Of a stretch of 64,000 nucleotides of DNA, positions 26,564-35,176 are shown piece after piece. Each line of letters begins with the position of its first letter. Position 1 is the stretch's first letter. Made by a program: the position numbers and the translations under genes. This DNA is from Streptomyces griseicoloratus (GTDB lineage Bacteria > Actinomycetota > Actinomycetes > Streptomycetales > Streptomycetaceae), in contig NZ_JACVQF010000187.1 of the NCBI RefSeq assembly GCF_014534645.1, positions 186,001 to 250,000 on the forward strand, read 5' to 3'. The notes beneath the pieces are model-generated. The model worked only from the letters and a program-made list of their open reading frames with translations. It did no database searches and was not told where the DNA came from.

Positions 26564-26881
26564 ATGTTCACGCACACCATGCTCGTGTCCTTCGAGAACC
26601 GGATCTCAGACGCGGACCTCGATCAGTTCCTGTCCGATATTGAAAAGTCCATGAAAGAGACGGGAGTCGTGCGGAGGTACTCCGCACGGCGCCATGTCCC
26701 GGTCGCCGGCGAAGAGGCGATCCCGGCGTTCATCGCAACCGCGGTGCTGGAGTTCGGTGTCGACACCGTCGAAGACCTCGCGACCATGTTCGCCGCGCCG
26801 GGCGCCGGCGAGGTGATCCACACCTGGCAGGCACGTCACCCCTACAAGGTGGCGTGGGTGAACCACGAGACCGAGGCATGA
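26564..26881 (+). CDS. Small Dabb-like (ferredoxin-like fold) protein
   Basis: A 105-residue protein beginning FTHTMLVSFENRISDADLDQ, with a charged middle (SMKETGVVRRYSARRHVPVA) and an alternating beta-alpha pattern ending HPYKVAWVNHE. The opening strand plus xDxLxxFL helix resembles Dabb-type stress-responsive alpha/beta-barrel proteins. These are small dimeric enzymes or ligand binders, and some act as cyclases or decarboxylases. The divergent LysR gene probably controls it. The family call is tentative. Confidence 0.6.
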   Translation: MFTHTMLVSFENRISDADLDQFLSDIEKSMKETGVVRRYSARRHVPVAGEEAIPAFIATAVLEFGVDTVEDLATMFAAPGAGEVIHTWQARHPYKVAWVNHETEA

Positions 26882-26948
26882 CGCGACGCGTTCGGCGAGC
26901 AGGCACCCGGCGCCCGCTCGGGGACGCCCCGCGAGGCAGAAGGCCGTT

Positions 26949-27245
26949 GTGCCCATGAGGAGACCACGGACTCACCTCACGGGCGCTCCTCGCCTTGGGG
27001 CAGGGGCGAGTCCTCCCCGGTACAAGCTCGCCATCGTCAACTGGCTGGCGATCTATCCGCTGATCACCGTGTTGCTCTGGGTGGCAGCACCCCTGGTGGA
27101 ACGCCTTCCGGTCTTCGTCACGACCCTGGTGCTTTCGGCCACGCTGGTATCCCTCATGACGTTCGTGGTCATGCCGTTCATGACGCGCCTGTTCGCCCCC
27201 TGGCTCGCGCGGACCGGCGGGCGGCAGCGCACCGACAGGTCCTGA
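26949..27245 (+). CDS. Two-helix membrane protein, ABM-associated type
   Basis: A 98-residue protein with a basic N-terminus and two transmembrane helices (AIVNWLAIYPLITVLLWVAA and FVTTLVLSATLVSLMTFVVM) ending RLFAPWLARTGG. This resembles the C-terminal membrane part that follows antibiotic-biosynthesis-monooxygenase (ABM) domains in some actinobacterial proteins. Here it stands alone or is a split remnant of such a fusion. GTG at 26949 has AGAAGG upstream, and ATG at 26955 is the alternative. Confidence 0.6.
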   Translation: MPMRRPRTHLTGAPRLGAGASPPRYKLAIVNWLAIYPLITVLLWVAAPLVERLPVFVTTLVLSATLVSLMTFVVMPFMTRLFAPWLARTGGRQRTDRS

Positions 27246-27280
27246 TCCGCACACTCCCACAGGACTCGTGACGACGCCTG

Positions 27281-27336
27281 AGCGGACCCCCGGGAGCCGG
27301 ACCTGCATTCCTCGGTCCGCCTCCCGGGGGTCCGCT
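27281..27336. terminator. Strong bidirectional hairpin terminator
   Basis: A perfect 16-bp inverted repeat (AGCGGACCCCCGGGAG at 27281-27296, CTCCCGGGGGTCCGCT at 27321-27336) lies between the membrane-protein gene and the convergent TetR gene. The intervening bases add GGAC/GTCC pairs. Confidence 0.85.
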
Positions 27337-27361
27337 CGTTCACAGCACGCGGCCCTCCGGG

Positions 27362-27922
27362 TCAGCGCACGGTGTCGAGAAGGACGCGGGCGGCGGCCTT
27401 CGCCTGGGCGGCCGGTTCGGGGGAGCCGGTGATGCCCGCGACGGCCATGGCGCCGTTGGCGAGCAGGGACAACTGGTCGGCGAGGACGGGCGGGGCACCG
27501 AGGGCGTCGGTCTGCTCGGCGAAGTACGCCCGCAGGGCCTCCTTGTGGTCGCGGGAGATCGCGGCGACCGCCGGGGAGACCCCACCGAGCTCCCCGAAGC
27601 CGTTGATGAAGGCACAGCCACGGAACCCGGGCTCCGCGAACCAGTCGGCGAGCCAGTCGAAGACCGCGAGGGCCCGCTCGTACGGCCCCTCGGCGGTCCG
27701 CGCGCCGTGCGCGGTGAGTGAACTCCGTACGGCCTCGTCGCGGCGCCGCAGGACGGCCTCGACCAGGAGGTCCTTGGAGGGGAAGAGCTGGTAGAGCCGT
27801 TTGAGCGAGACCCCCGAGGCGCTGCGGATGGCGTCCATGCCGACCGCCTGGATCCCGCGTGCGCCGAAGAGCCGCTCGGCGGTGTCGAGCACCTTCAGTT
27901 CCGCGGTTTCCGCGTCCAGCAT
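27362..27922 (-). CDS. TetR/AcrR family transcriptional regulator
   Basis: A 186-residue TetR protein. VLDTAERLFGARGIQAVGMD, AIRSASGVSLKRLYQLFPSK and DLLVEAVLRRRDEAVR form the head. The C-terminal region (DWFAEPGFRGCAFINGFGEL) is typical of the LmrA/YxaF-like group that senses drugs or flavonoids. It is divergent from the alpha/beta hydrolase at 28019 with a 22-bp perfect palindrome in between, so control of that hydrolase is very likely. Confidence 0.9.
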   Translation of the reverse strand: MLDAETAELKVLDTAERLFGARGIQAVGMDAIRSASGVSLKRLYQLFPSKDLLVEAVLRRRDEAVRSSLTAHGARTAEGPYERALAVFDWLADWFAEPGFRGCAFINGFGELGGVSPAVAAISRDHKEALRAYFAEQTDALGAPPVLADQLSLLANGAMAVAGITGSPEPAAQAKAAARVLLDTVR

Positions 27923-27939
27923 CCCTCACCCCTTGCGCA

Positions 27940-27993
27940 GAGAACCATCGTTCTCCTACTCTACAGGGCATCGGGAGAACGATCGTTCTCCCG
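27940..27993. promoter_or_regulatory. GAGAACGATCGTTCTC palindromes, TetR operators
   Basis: CGGGAGAACGA-TCGTTCTCCCG (27972-27993) is a perfect 22-bp palindrome. A second, imperfect copy (GAGAACCATCGTTCTC) lies at about 27940-27955, close to the TetR start. Both share GAGAACnATCGTTCTC. The perfect copy overlaps the expected promoter of the divergent hydrolase. Confidence 0.8.
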
Positions 27994-28018
27994 GCCGGTC
28001 ACGGAACGGGGAGCACCC

Positions 28019-28891
28019 ATGCCCACCTTCGCCGCACGCGCCCGCACCACCACCGTCGACGGCCTCGACGTCTTCTACCGGGAGGCCGGCGACCCGGCCA
28101 ACCCCACCCTCGTCCTGCTGCACGGCTTCCCGTCCAGCTCGCACATGTACCGCGGACTGATGGCCGACCTCGCCGACTCGTACCACCTGATCGCACCCGA
28201 CCACATCGGCTTCGGCTTCTCGGCCGCACCCTCCGTCGAGGACTTCGCCTACAGCTTCGAGAAGCTCACCGAGATCACCCTCGGCCTCGTCGACCAGCTG
28301 GGCATCGACCGCTTCGCCCTCTACATCCAGGACTACGGCGCCCCCATCGGCCTCCGCATCGCCTCCCGCCGGCCCGAGCGGATCACCGCGATCGTCACCC
28401 AGAGCGGCAACGCCTACCTGGAGGGCTTCACCCCCTTCTGGGACGTCCTCTTCGCCCACGCCAAGGACCGGGAGGCCAACGAGGCCGCCGTCCGCGAACT
28501 CCTCACCGCCGAGGCCACCCGCTGGCAGTACACCCACGGCGTCCCCGCCGACCGGCTCGACCGGATCGGCCCCGAGACCTGGACCCTCGACCAGGCCGGC
28601 CTCGACCGGCCCGGCAACAAGGAGATCCAGCTCCAGCTCTTCTGGGACTACCAGTTCAACCTGGACGGCTACCCGGTCTTCCAGGAGTACTTCCGCACCC
28701 ACCGGCCCCCGCTGCTCGCCGCCTGGGGACGCGGGGACGAGATCTTCGGCCCCGCGGGCGCCGAAGCCTTCGCCCGGGACCTGCCGGACGCCGAGATCCA
28801 CCTCCTGGACGCCGGGCACTTCGCCCTGGAGACGCACGGCCCGGAAATCGCCGCGCTGGTCAGGGACTTCCTCGGCCGCCACGTGAAGTGA
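28019..28891 (+). CDS. Alpha/beta hydrolase, haloalkane dehalogenase/epoxide hydrolase type
   Basis: A 290-residue alpha/beta hydrolase. LVLLHGFPSSSHMYRGLMAD gives the oxyanion loop (HGFP), PDHIGFGFSAAPS follows, and the nucleophile elbow is LYIQDYGAPIGLR with Asp as nucleophile. The histidine lies in LLDAGHFALETHG. Asp at the elbow points to dehalogenase or epoxide hydrolase chemistry. It is divergent from the TetR gene at 27922 and probably induced when that repressor releases the 22-bp palindrome. Confidence 0.9.
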   Translation: MPTFAARARTTTVDGLDVFYREAGDPANPTLVLLHGFPSSSHMYRGLMADLADSYHLIAPDHIGFGFSAAPSVEDFAYSFEKLTEITLGLVDQLGIDRFALYIQDYGAPIGLRIASRRPERITAIVTQSGNAYLEGFTPFWDVLFAHAKDREANEAAVRELLTAEATRWQYTHGVPADRLDRIGPETWTLDQAGLDRPGNKEIQLQLFWDYQFNLDGYPVFQEYFRTHRPPLLAAWGRGDEIFGPAGAEAFARDLPDAEIHLLDAGHFALETHGPEIAALVRDFLGRHVK

Positions 28892-29252
28892 GGCGGGGCC
28901 GCCGGGACATACACACAGCGCGACACCGTCGAGCGGCGCATCAACCTGGCCGGAAGGCATGGAGGTACACGTCCGTGGCCGTGTCCCTCCTCGAAGCCCG
29001 CGCCACGCCGCCCGTCACCGACCCTGCCCCGAGACAACCGACCGCGGTCCAAATCGGCAGCGGATACATGCAGCAGCTCTACGTCTGCCCGACTTCGCCG
29101 GAGCGTCCCCATACCGAACTGATGCAGTAGCGCACCGACCACCAGAACACTCGAGGCCGCTCGCACCGGTGTCCGTCTCGCCGCCGCGCCCGCGGAGCGG
29201 TTCGTCCCGGGAGCCGTGCCCTCTCGCAAGATTCCGCCTCCGAGGTACCGGA
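28892..29252. other. Intergenic stretch without a recognisable gene
   Basis: About 360 bp between the hydrolase and the copper operator. Short open frames exist in several frames but none has a ribosome binding site, a family motif or convincing codon use. No hairpin terminator was obvious by eye. Confidence 0.4.
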
Positions 29253-29269
29253 ATACCCCCGGGGGGTAT
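29253..29269. promoter_or_regulatory. CsoR-type copper operator
   Basis: ATACCCCCGGGGGGTAT is a 17-bp near-palindrome matching the ATACCC-N5-GGGTAT layout bound by the copper-sensing repressor CsoR. It lies 65-81 bases upstream of the start of a His-rich putative metal-binding protein. No csoR gene is in the window, so a repressor encoded elsewhere would act in trans. Confidence 0.7.
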
Positions 29270-29333
29270 ATGGTTGCGATCAACGTCCTGAACGGACAAC
29301 GCCACAAGGCGCATCGCACCCATGGGAGATGTC

Positions 29334-30179
29334 ATGAGGAATTCCTCCGGCCACGGCCAGACCAACCACGGTGTCCACGGCGTCCACGGCGGAGGCCGGC
29401 CCGGTGGGCTGTCGGTCTCCGAGCACGGGTACACCCTTGAGCTCGACTCGACGATCCTCACCGCCGGCGTGCAGCCGGTCAGCTTCCGGGTGACCGGACC
29501 CGACGGGCAGGCAGTGACCGAGTTCGTGCCCGAGCACGAGAAGGAACTGCACTTCATCGCCGTCCGGCGCGACACGGCCGGGTTCCAGCACGTACACCCG
29601 GTGAGGGACGAGAAGGGCACCTGGAGCGTCGAACTGGCCCTGGAACCAGGGGACTGGAGGTTCTTCGCCGACGTCCACCCGGCCGGCCACGACGGGGCCA
29701 TGACGCTGGGCATCGACGCCGCGGTCGCCGGGCCGTACGAGCCGCGGCCGCTCCCCGAGGCCACCGGGACCGCACAGATCGGCGAGTACACCGTCGCGCT
29801 CGACGGCGCACTGCTGCCCGGTGAGGCGAGCGAGCTGACCCTCACCGTCAGCCGGAACGGCCGCCCCGTCACCGACCTGCAGCCCTACCTGGCCGCGTAC
29901 GGGCACCTGGTGGCACTGCGGGTCGGCGACCTGGGCTACCTCCACGTCCACCCGGAGGGCGAACCCGGTGACGGCACCACCGCACCGGGACCCGAGATCG
30001 CCTTCATGGCGGTCGCGCCTTCGGCCGGCACCTACCGCCTGTTCCTGGACTTCCAGCACAACGACGTCGTCCGGACGTCCGAGTTCACGGTGCGGACCAC
30101 CGCGACCGCACCCCGCCCGGACGCGGCATCCCAGGCCGCACACGAGCACAAGAGCCACCGCCACCACGCACACCACTGA
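29334..30179 (+). CDS. His-rich putative copper-binding protein
   Basis: A 281-residue protein with His-rich ends (GHGQTNHGVHGVHGGG at the N-terminus, HEHKSHRHHAHH at the C-terminus) and internal pairs FQHVHPV and YLHVHPEGE. The body shows two repeated beta-sandwich-like units (SFRVTGPDGQAVTEFVPEHE; LTVSRNGRPVTDLQPYLAAY). No signal peptide is visible. The CsoR-type operator upstream and the His clusters indicate copper binding or buffering. ATG at 29334 is chosen because GGGAG lies 5 bases before it. It heads a probable operon with the AhpD-like and MFS genes. Confidence 0.8.
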   Translation: MRNSSGHGQTNHGVHGVHGGGRPGGLSVSEHGYTLELDSTILTAGVQPVSFRVTGPDGQAVTEFVPEHEKELHFIAVRRDTAGFQHVHPVRDEKGTWSVELALEPGDWRFFADVHPAGHDGAMTLGIDAAVAGPYEPRPLPEATGTAQIGEYTVALDGALLPGEASELTLTVSRNGRPVTDLQPYLAAYGHLVALRVGDLGYLHVHPEGEPGDGTTAPGPEIAFMAVAPSAGTYRLFLDFQHNDVVRTSEFTVRTTATAPRPDAASQAAHEHKSHRHHAHH

Positions 30180-30222
30180 CCGTACGAACGCCGCTGATCA
30201 GCTGCTTCGGAAAAGGAGCGTC

Positions 30223-30753
30223 ATGCCCCGCCTGACCCCACTCACGCCCGACACGGCGGTCGGCGCCTCGCGCGGCCTCCTCGCCGACCTGGTCTCCCGC
30301 CATGGCCAGATCGGTGACATGGTTTCCACGATGGCGCACTCGCCGGCCGTACTGGGCGGCTACCTCCAGCTCAGCCGGGCCATGGGACGAGCCAAGCTCG
30401 ACCGCAGGATCAGCGAGCGGATCTCGATCGCCGTCCAGGTCCTGCAGGGATGCGGGCTGTGCCTCGACGCGCATGTCGGTGCCGCCCGCGCCATGGGGGT
30501 GGACGAGGAAGAGATCGAGCAAGCCCGCGCGGGTACCTCGGCCGATCCCGCGATCGCGGCGATCATCACCCTCGCCCTCCAGGTCTACCGCGAGCCGACG
30601 TCGATCACGGACGAACAGGTCATCGCGCTGCGTGAGCACGGCTACAGCGACCGCGCGATAGCCGATGTCGTCGGCGTCGTCGCACTCAACATCCTCACCG
30701 GCGCCTTCAACCTGCTCGCCGGCCTCACACCGGAGAGTGACACCGGTGCCTAG
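30223..30753 (+). CDS. Carboxymuconolactone decarboxylase/AhpD-like protein
   Basis: A 176-residue all-helical AhpD/CMD-family protein. LGGYLQLSRAMGRAKLDRRI and the redox motif GCGLCLDAHV (Cys-x2-Cys-x3-His) are intact, followed by DRAIADVVGVVALNILTGAF. Such proteins act as thiol peroxidase/disulfide reductase partners. AAGGAG lies 7 bases before the ATG. It follows the copper-linked gene by 43 bp and precedes an MFS exporter, suggesting a stress-response operon. Confidence 0.9.
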   Translation: MPRLTPLTPDTAVGASRGLLADLVSRHGQIGDMVSTMAHSPAVLGGYLQLSRAMGRAKLDRRISERISIAVQVLQGCGLCLDAHVGAARAMGVDEEEIEQARAGTSADPAIAAIITLALQVYREPTSITDEQVIALREHGYSDRAIADVVGVVALNILTGAFNLLAGLTPESDTGA

Positions 30754-30834
30754 AGACACACCCGCCTGTACTCGCGGGGCACGGCCTCCACCCGGGGCCC
30801 GTGCCCCGCCGCATGGACACGGAAGGAACCCGCC

Positions 30835-32109
30835 ATGCGTCTGTTCGCCATCCGCGACTACCGCCACCTGTTCGGTGCCCAGGTCATCGCCCTGTTCGGT
30901 ACCGGGCTGACCACAGTGGCCCTCGGCCTGCTCGCCTACGACCTCGCCGGTCCGCGCGCCGGTATGGTCCTCGGTACGGCCCTGACCATCAAGATGGTCA
31001 TGTACGTGGTCATAGCCCCGCTGGCCGCCGCGTACGTCGACAGACTCCCCAGGAGAACTCTCCTGGTCCTCCTCGACGTGGTCCGCGGTGCGGTAGTCCT
31101 GGCCCTGCCGCTGGTCACCGAGGTCTGGCACATCTACGTCCTGATCGGCCTGCTCCAGTCCGCCTCCGCGGCGTTCACACCGACGTTCCAGGCAGTCATC
31201 CCCGACATCGTCGCCGACGAGTCCGACTACACGCGCGCCCTGTCCGCCTCCCAGGTCGCCTACACCATGGAAAGCCTGCTCAGCCCCGTACTGGCAGCCC
31301 TCGCCCTGACGTTCATGAGCTTCGACCGGCTGTTCCTCGGCACCTCCGCCGGATTCCTCGTCTCCGCCCTGCTCGTCCTGTCGGCGCGCGTCCCCGACGC
31401 CCGCCCCAGTGTCCACACCAGGGCATGGGACAAGGCGGCAGCGGGGATCAGGACCTTCCTCGCGACGCCGCGGCTGCGCGGCGTCATGGCGCTCAATCTC
31501 GTGGTCGCGGCGGCAGGGTCGATCGTCGTCGTCAACACCGTCAACTACGTCCGTGACGAACTCGGCGGCTCCCAGTCGGACGTCGCCTGGATGCTCGCCG
31601 CCTCCGGCACCGGAACCCTCGTGGCCGCCCTCGTACTGCCCCGCGTTCTCGACCGGATAGCTGCCCGCACCGTCATGATGACCGGCGCCGGAGTCCTCGT
31701 CGGCGGCACCACCGCCGCGGTGACGCTCATCGCGGCCGGTCTCACCGCCTGGACCGGTACGGCGATCATCTGGACCGTGATCGGCATCGGCATGGCACTG
31801 GTCATCACACCGACCGGCAAGGTCCTGCGCGACTCCATCGGACGGAACGCGATCCCCGAGGCGTTCGCGGCCCAGTTCTCCCTGTCGCACCTGGCCTGGC
31901 TGATCACCTATCCCGTCGCAGGGTGGCTCGGCACGAACGCCGGCTTCACCCTCGCCTGGTCCGTCCTCGCGGTCCTTGCCGGGGCGGGAGCGACCGGTGC
32001 CCTCCTCCTGTGGCCGCGCCACGATGGACGAGGAACCATGACCGGACCTGCGGCACACGCCCGGCACGCGCCCGGCACGGACCGGTCAACCCTGGCCAAG
32101 GCCGCGTGA
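30835..32109 (+). CDS. MFS transporter
   Basis: A 424-residue major facilitator of the enterobactin-exporter/MFS_3 type with about 12 hydrophobic helices. The start is LFAIRDYRHLFGAQVIALFG, the loop 2-3 signature is DRLPRRTLLVLLDVVRGAVV, and PTFQAVIPDIVADESDYTRA follows, which is typical for this drug/siderophore-exporter group. It lies 81 bp after the AhpD-like gene on the same strand and may be part of the copper-linked operon. Substrate unknown. Confidence 0.9.
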   Translation: MRLFAIRDYRHLFGAQVIALFGTGLTTVALGLLAYDLAGPRAGMVLGTALTIKMVMYVVIAPLAAAYVDRLPRRTLLVLLDVVRGAVVLALPLVTEVWHIYVLIGLLQSASAAFTPTFQAVIPDIVADESDYTRALSASQVAYTMESLLSPVLAALALTFMSFDRLFLGTSAGFLVSALLVLSARVPDARPSVHTRAWDKAAAGIRTFLATPRLRGVMALNLVVAAAGSIVVVNTVNYVRDELGGSQSDVAWMLAASGTGTLVAALVLPRVLDRIAARTVMMTGAGVLVGGTTAAVTLIAAGLTAWTGTAIIWTVIGIGMALVITPTGKVLRDSIGRNAIPEAFAAQFSLSHLAWLITYPVAGWLGTNAGFTLAWSVLAVLAGAGATGALLLWPRHDGRGTMTGPAAHARHAPGTDRSTLAKAA

Positions 32110-32195
32110 AGCGCCACGGCCTCCTCTCGTGCGAGACCGGACACGGGAAGCGGGCATCGAGCCTTCCCGGGGTGCCCTCACTTCCCCGGGTGGCC

Positions 32196-32702
32196 TCACT
32201 TCCACGGGTCGGTGAACGACCGGCCGGGCACCGGCTTGGCGATGAGCGCCACGGGGATGAAGAAGTTGACCTGGCCGATCGCAAACATCAGCGTGGCGAG
32301 CGCCTTGGCCTCATAGTGCTCGGCTGCCTTCGCATACAGCTCGTCGGAGACCCTCTCTCCGTCGGCGGACGGCTGAAGCACCGCTTCCACCAGTGCCAGC
32401 GCGGCACGCTCGGCACCGGTGAAGTACGGAGAGTCCTGCCAGGACGCCACCGACGTGATCCGCTCCTCCGACTCCCCTGCCTTGCGCAGGAAGCCCGTGT
32501 GCAGAACGGTCAGGTAGGTGCTGCCGACGATCTGACCGGCGCGCAGCTGGACCAGGCTGATCGTGGAGCGCGGTACCGAACCGTTGCCGGTGACCTTGAA
32601 CAGCGCCGCCGACACCTCGGCCAGCTCGGGAACGAGCTCCGCGGGGTCTTCGGACATCCGCGGAGCCATCGGGACCTCAGCCGCGATCGAACGTGTTTCC
32701 AT
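32196..32702 (-). CDS. AhpD/CMD-family protein lacking the redox cysteines
   Basis: A 168-residue carboxymuconolactone-decarboxylase-like protein. The helical core is clear (ISLVQLRAGQIVGSTYLTVL, FTGAERAALALVEAVLQPSA, DELYAKAAEHYEAKALATLM, FAIGQVNFFIPVALIAKPVP). However, the usual CxxC redox site reads GSTY, so thiol chemistry of the AhpD kind is not possible. GGAG lies 6 bases before the ATG. It may be a binding or non-redox member of the fold. It is convergent with the MFS gene. Confidence 0.8.
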   Translation of the reverse strand: METRSIAAEVPMAPRMSEDPAELVPELAEVSAALFKVTGNGSVPRSTISLVQLRAGQIVGSTYLTVLHTGFLRKAGESEERITSVASWQDSPYFTGAERAALALVEAVLQPSADGERVSDELYAKAAEHYEAKALATLMFAIGQVNFFIPVALIAKPVPGRSFTDPWK

Positions 32703-32975
32703 CACCGTCTCCTTCGGGCTTTCATGCTCTTGTCACTGCCCTGACGGATCGCCACACAGAAATGTGACAGGCGGAAGATCTGCCACCGTGAGGTGAGCCT
32801 CGGTCCGGCCCGGTGGGTTCCTGAGCGCTGAAGGGGGTGAGGTGATGGAGGTGGTAGGCCAGGCCTTGCGCGAGGTTGCCCGGGGACGTGCGCAAGCCGG
32901 ACCTTGTCGGCGCCGATGGCCTCGGCGACGGCCTGGCGGTCTCCGTCTGGGCATGTCGCGTCAGTGGCCTGCTTG
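32703..32975. other. Intergenic stretch, possibly a decayed coding relic
   Basis: About 270 bp between the AhpD-like gene and the saccharopine-dehydrogenase-like gene. The minus strand reads DRQAVAEAIGADKVRLAHVP and then, after a frame change, GNLAQGLAYHLHHLTPF, which looks like protein but matches no family I can name. No intact gene is present. Confidence 0.3.
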
Positions 32976-34004
32976 CTACGGGCGCAGTTCCAGGGCGATG
33001 TGCGGGGACAGCGCGCGGAGGAAGTCGGGGGCGTCGAAGATCTCGCCGGCGGAGGCGACTCCGGTCGTTCTGGTGCGTCCCGTGAGGATGCGGTCGAGCG
33101 CTTCCACGACCAGCGGCGCGGTGACGGCGTAGATGTCCCGGCCCCTCGCCACGGCACGCCGTTCACTCGTGCCGGAGCGCACGACCGCGTCGACGAGGAA
33201 GGTCTGCCCGGACCGTCCGCGCTCGTCGGCCGCGGCCGGTGCCGGCGTGTCCGGGGCCGCGATGTCCCGGGCCGCCTCGACCGCCATGTAGGTGCGTACT
33301 TCGGGGATGGACAGGTGGCTGGGAACGGTGACGACGTCGGCCATGGTGAACTCCCCGATGACGGCACGGGGGCCCATCGGGGCGGGGAAGGGCCATTGCA
33401 GGGTGGGCAGGTCGTCCTGGTGGTACTCCAGCCGTCCGTTCCGGTGGCGGACGCTCCGGCCGTCGCGCCGCTGCCGGGACACCACGCCCGCGGCACGCGT
33501 CCCGGCGGTGGGGTGCCAATTGCTCAGCCCGTAGGCGATGTGCGCCTCGTCGGCCGCCGTCCAGTCGCCCATCGCCGTGGTGACCAGCAGGTCGCCGAGG
33601 CCGCCGTAGAAGGCCATCGCAGGAACGATCACCGCTGCGGCCTCTCGTGCCCGGTCGGCGAAGTGCGCGAAGGTGTCGGCGTTGGCCTCGATCTCGGCCG
33701 CCACGTCCACATACGGGATCCCGGCCCGCAGGGCCGCCTCGATCACCGGGACGGCCGTCGTGGCGAAGGGCCCGGCGCAGTTGACCACGGCCGCCGCACC
33801 GGCCAGCGCCCGGTCGAGCGAAGCCGGGTCGTCGGCCGACGCCGGGCGGGCGTCCAGCCCGGTTGCGGAGGCCAGTGCCTTCAGCTTGCCGGCGTCGCGA
33901 CCGGAGAGCACCGGGGTGAACCCGCGCTCCCGCAGCTCCGCCACCACGAAGCGTCCGGTGTGTCCGTACGCGCCGTACACCGCGACCCTGGGCCTCGTCG
34001 TCAT
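32976..34004 (-). CDS. Saccharopine dehydrogenase-like NAD(P)-binding protein
   Basis: A 342-residue protein with an N-terminal Rossmann motif (VAVYGAYGHTGRFVVAELRE) and the conserved VVNCAGPFATTAVPVIEAAL then GIPYVDVAAE of the saccharopine-dehydrogenase-like/trans-acting enoyl reductase family. The catalytic role of such standalone actinobacterial members is mostly unknown. It is divergent from the GlxA-type AraC regulator at 34093, its probable controller. Confidence 0.88.
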   Translation of the reverse strand: MTTRPRVAVYGAYGHTGRFVVAELRERGFTPVLSGRDAGKLKALASATGLDARPASADDPASLDRALAGAAAVVNCAGPFATTAVPVIEAALRAGIPYVDVAAEIEANADTFAHFADRAREAAAVIVPAMAFYGGLGDLLVTTAMGDWTAADEAHIAYGLSNWHPTAGTRAAGVVSRQRRDGRSVRHRNGRLEYHQDDLPTLQWPFPAPMGPRAVIGEFTMADVVTVPSHLSIPEVRTYMAVEAARDIAAPDTPAPAAADERGRSGQTFLVDAVVRSGTSERRAVARGRDIYAVTAPLVVEALDRILTGRTRTTGVASAGEIFDAPDFLRALSPHIALELRP

Positions 34005-34092
34005 GGGTGCTTCCCCCGCTCGAATGATCCGTTCGGCTCCGTCGCGACCATCCTGGCGGGGGCAGGGTGCGCGCACGAGTGTCCGGAACGAC

Positions 34093-35097
34093 ATGACCCG
34101 TACACTTCCGGACGTGGACACTGTCGCGCTGGCCGTCACCGACGGGATGCTTCACTTCGAACTGGCCCTGGCGTACGAGGTCTTCGACGCCGCCCCGGAC
34201 GGCGTGGCGGGTCCCTGGTACCGCCTCGTCGTCTGCGGGCCCGGTCCGGTACGGGCCGGCCGGTTCCTGCTCGAGCCCGATCACGGACTCGACTGGCTCC
34301 CCCACGCCGACACCGTGATCGTCCCGGGCTGGGCCGACGTCGACGAGGACCCGCCCGCCGAGCTGGTCGACGCGGTGCGCGCGGCCCATGAGGCGGGCGC
34401 ACGCCTGGTCTCCCTGTGCACGGGCGCCTTCGTCCTGGCCTCCGCCGGCCTGCTGGACGGCCTGCGCGCGACCACGCACTGGGCGCACACCCGGGCCCTG
34501 GCCGACCGCCATCCGAAGGTCGAGGTGGACCCGGACGTCCTCTACGTGGACAACGGCAGCGTGCTCACCTCCGCCGGCAAGGCCGCCGCCATGGACCTGT
34601 GCCTGCACCTCATCCGCCTCGACCGGGGCTCGGCGACCGCCAACGCCGTCGCCCGCCGCCTGGTCGTGCCGCCGCACCGGGACGGCGGGCAGGCCCAGTT
34701 CGTCACTGCCCCGGTGCCCGCCCCGGACCATCAGCCCCTCGCCGAACTGCTCCCCTGGGTGCTGGAACGGCTCGACCAGCCGCTGACGGTGGAGGATCTG
34801 GCCCGCCGGGCGCGGATGAGCTCGCGCCACCTGGGCCGCCACTTCAGGGCCGCGACCGGTACCACTCCCCTGCAGTGGCTGCTCATCCAACGGATCCGCC
34901 GCGCCCAGGAGTTGCTGGAGACGACCGACGACAGCGTCGACGCCGTCGCGGCGGCCACCGGCATGGGCACCGCCACAACGCTGCGCCGGCACTTCAACCG
35001 CACGGTCGGCCTGCCCCCGAACACCTACCGCCGCACGTTCCGCAGGCGGAACCGGTCCGGCCGCGACGACGGCCGGCAGCAGCACCAACGGCCCTGA
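34093..35097 (+). CDS. GlxA-type AraC family regulator
   Basis: A 334-residue regulator. Residues 1-190 form a DJ-1/PfpI-like sensor domain (HFELALAYEVFDAAPDGVAG, LVSLCTGAFVLASAGLLDGL, VLYVDNGSVLTSAGKAAAMD). The C-terminus carries an AraC double helix-turn-helix (LTVEDLARRARMSSRHLGRH, FRAATGTTPLQWLLIQRIRR, TLRRHFNRTVGLPPNTYRRT). It is divergent from the saccharopine-dehydrogenase-like gene and probably activates it. Confidence 0.92.
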   Translation: MTRTLPDVDTVALAVTDGMLHFELALAYEVFDAAPDGVAGPWYRLVVCGPGPVRAGRFLLEPDHGLDWLPHADTVIVPGWADVDEDPPAELVDAVRAAHEAGARLVSLCTGAFVLASAGLLDGLRATTHWAHTRALADRHPKVEVDPDVLYVDNGSVLTSAGKAAAMDLCLHLIRLDRGSATANAVARRLVVPPHRDGGQAQFVTAPVPAPDHQPLAELLPWVLERLDQPLTVEDLARRARMSSRHLGRHFRAATGTTPLQWLLIQRIRRAQELLETTDDSVDAVAAATGMGTATTLRRHFNRTVGLPPNTYRRTFRRRNRSGRDDGRQQHQRP

Positions 35098-35176
35098 GCC
35101 GGCCGCTCACTGGGATCCGGTCCCGGACCGGCGGCGTGCCGTGATGGTGGCCGCCCCGGCTCGTCCGCGGCTGCCG

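Noticed and set aside
30085-32067. 660-codon open frame on the minus strand
   Set aside because: Antisense to the AhpD-like and MFS genes. The composition is Gly/Asp/Arg repeats without motifs.
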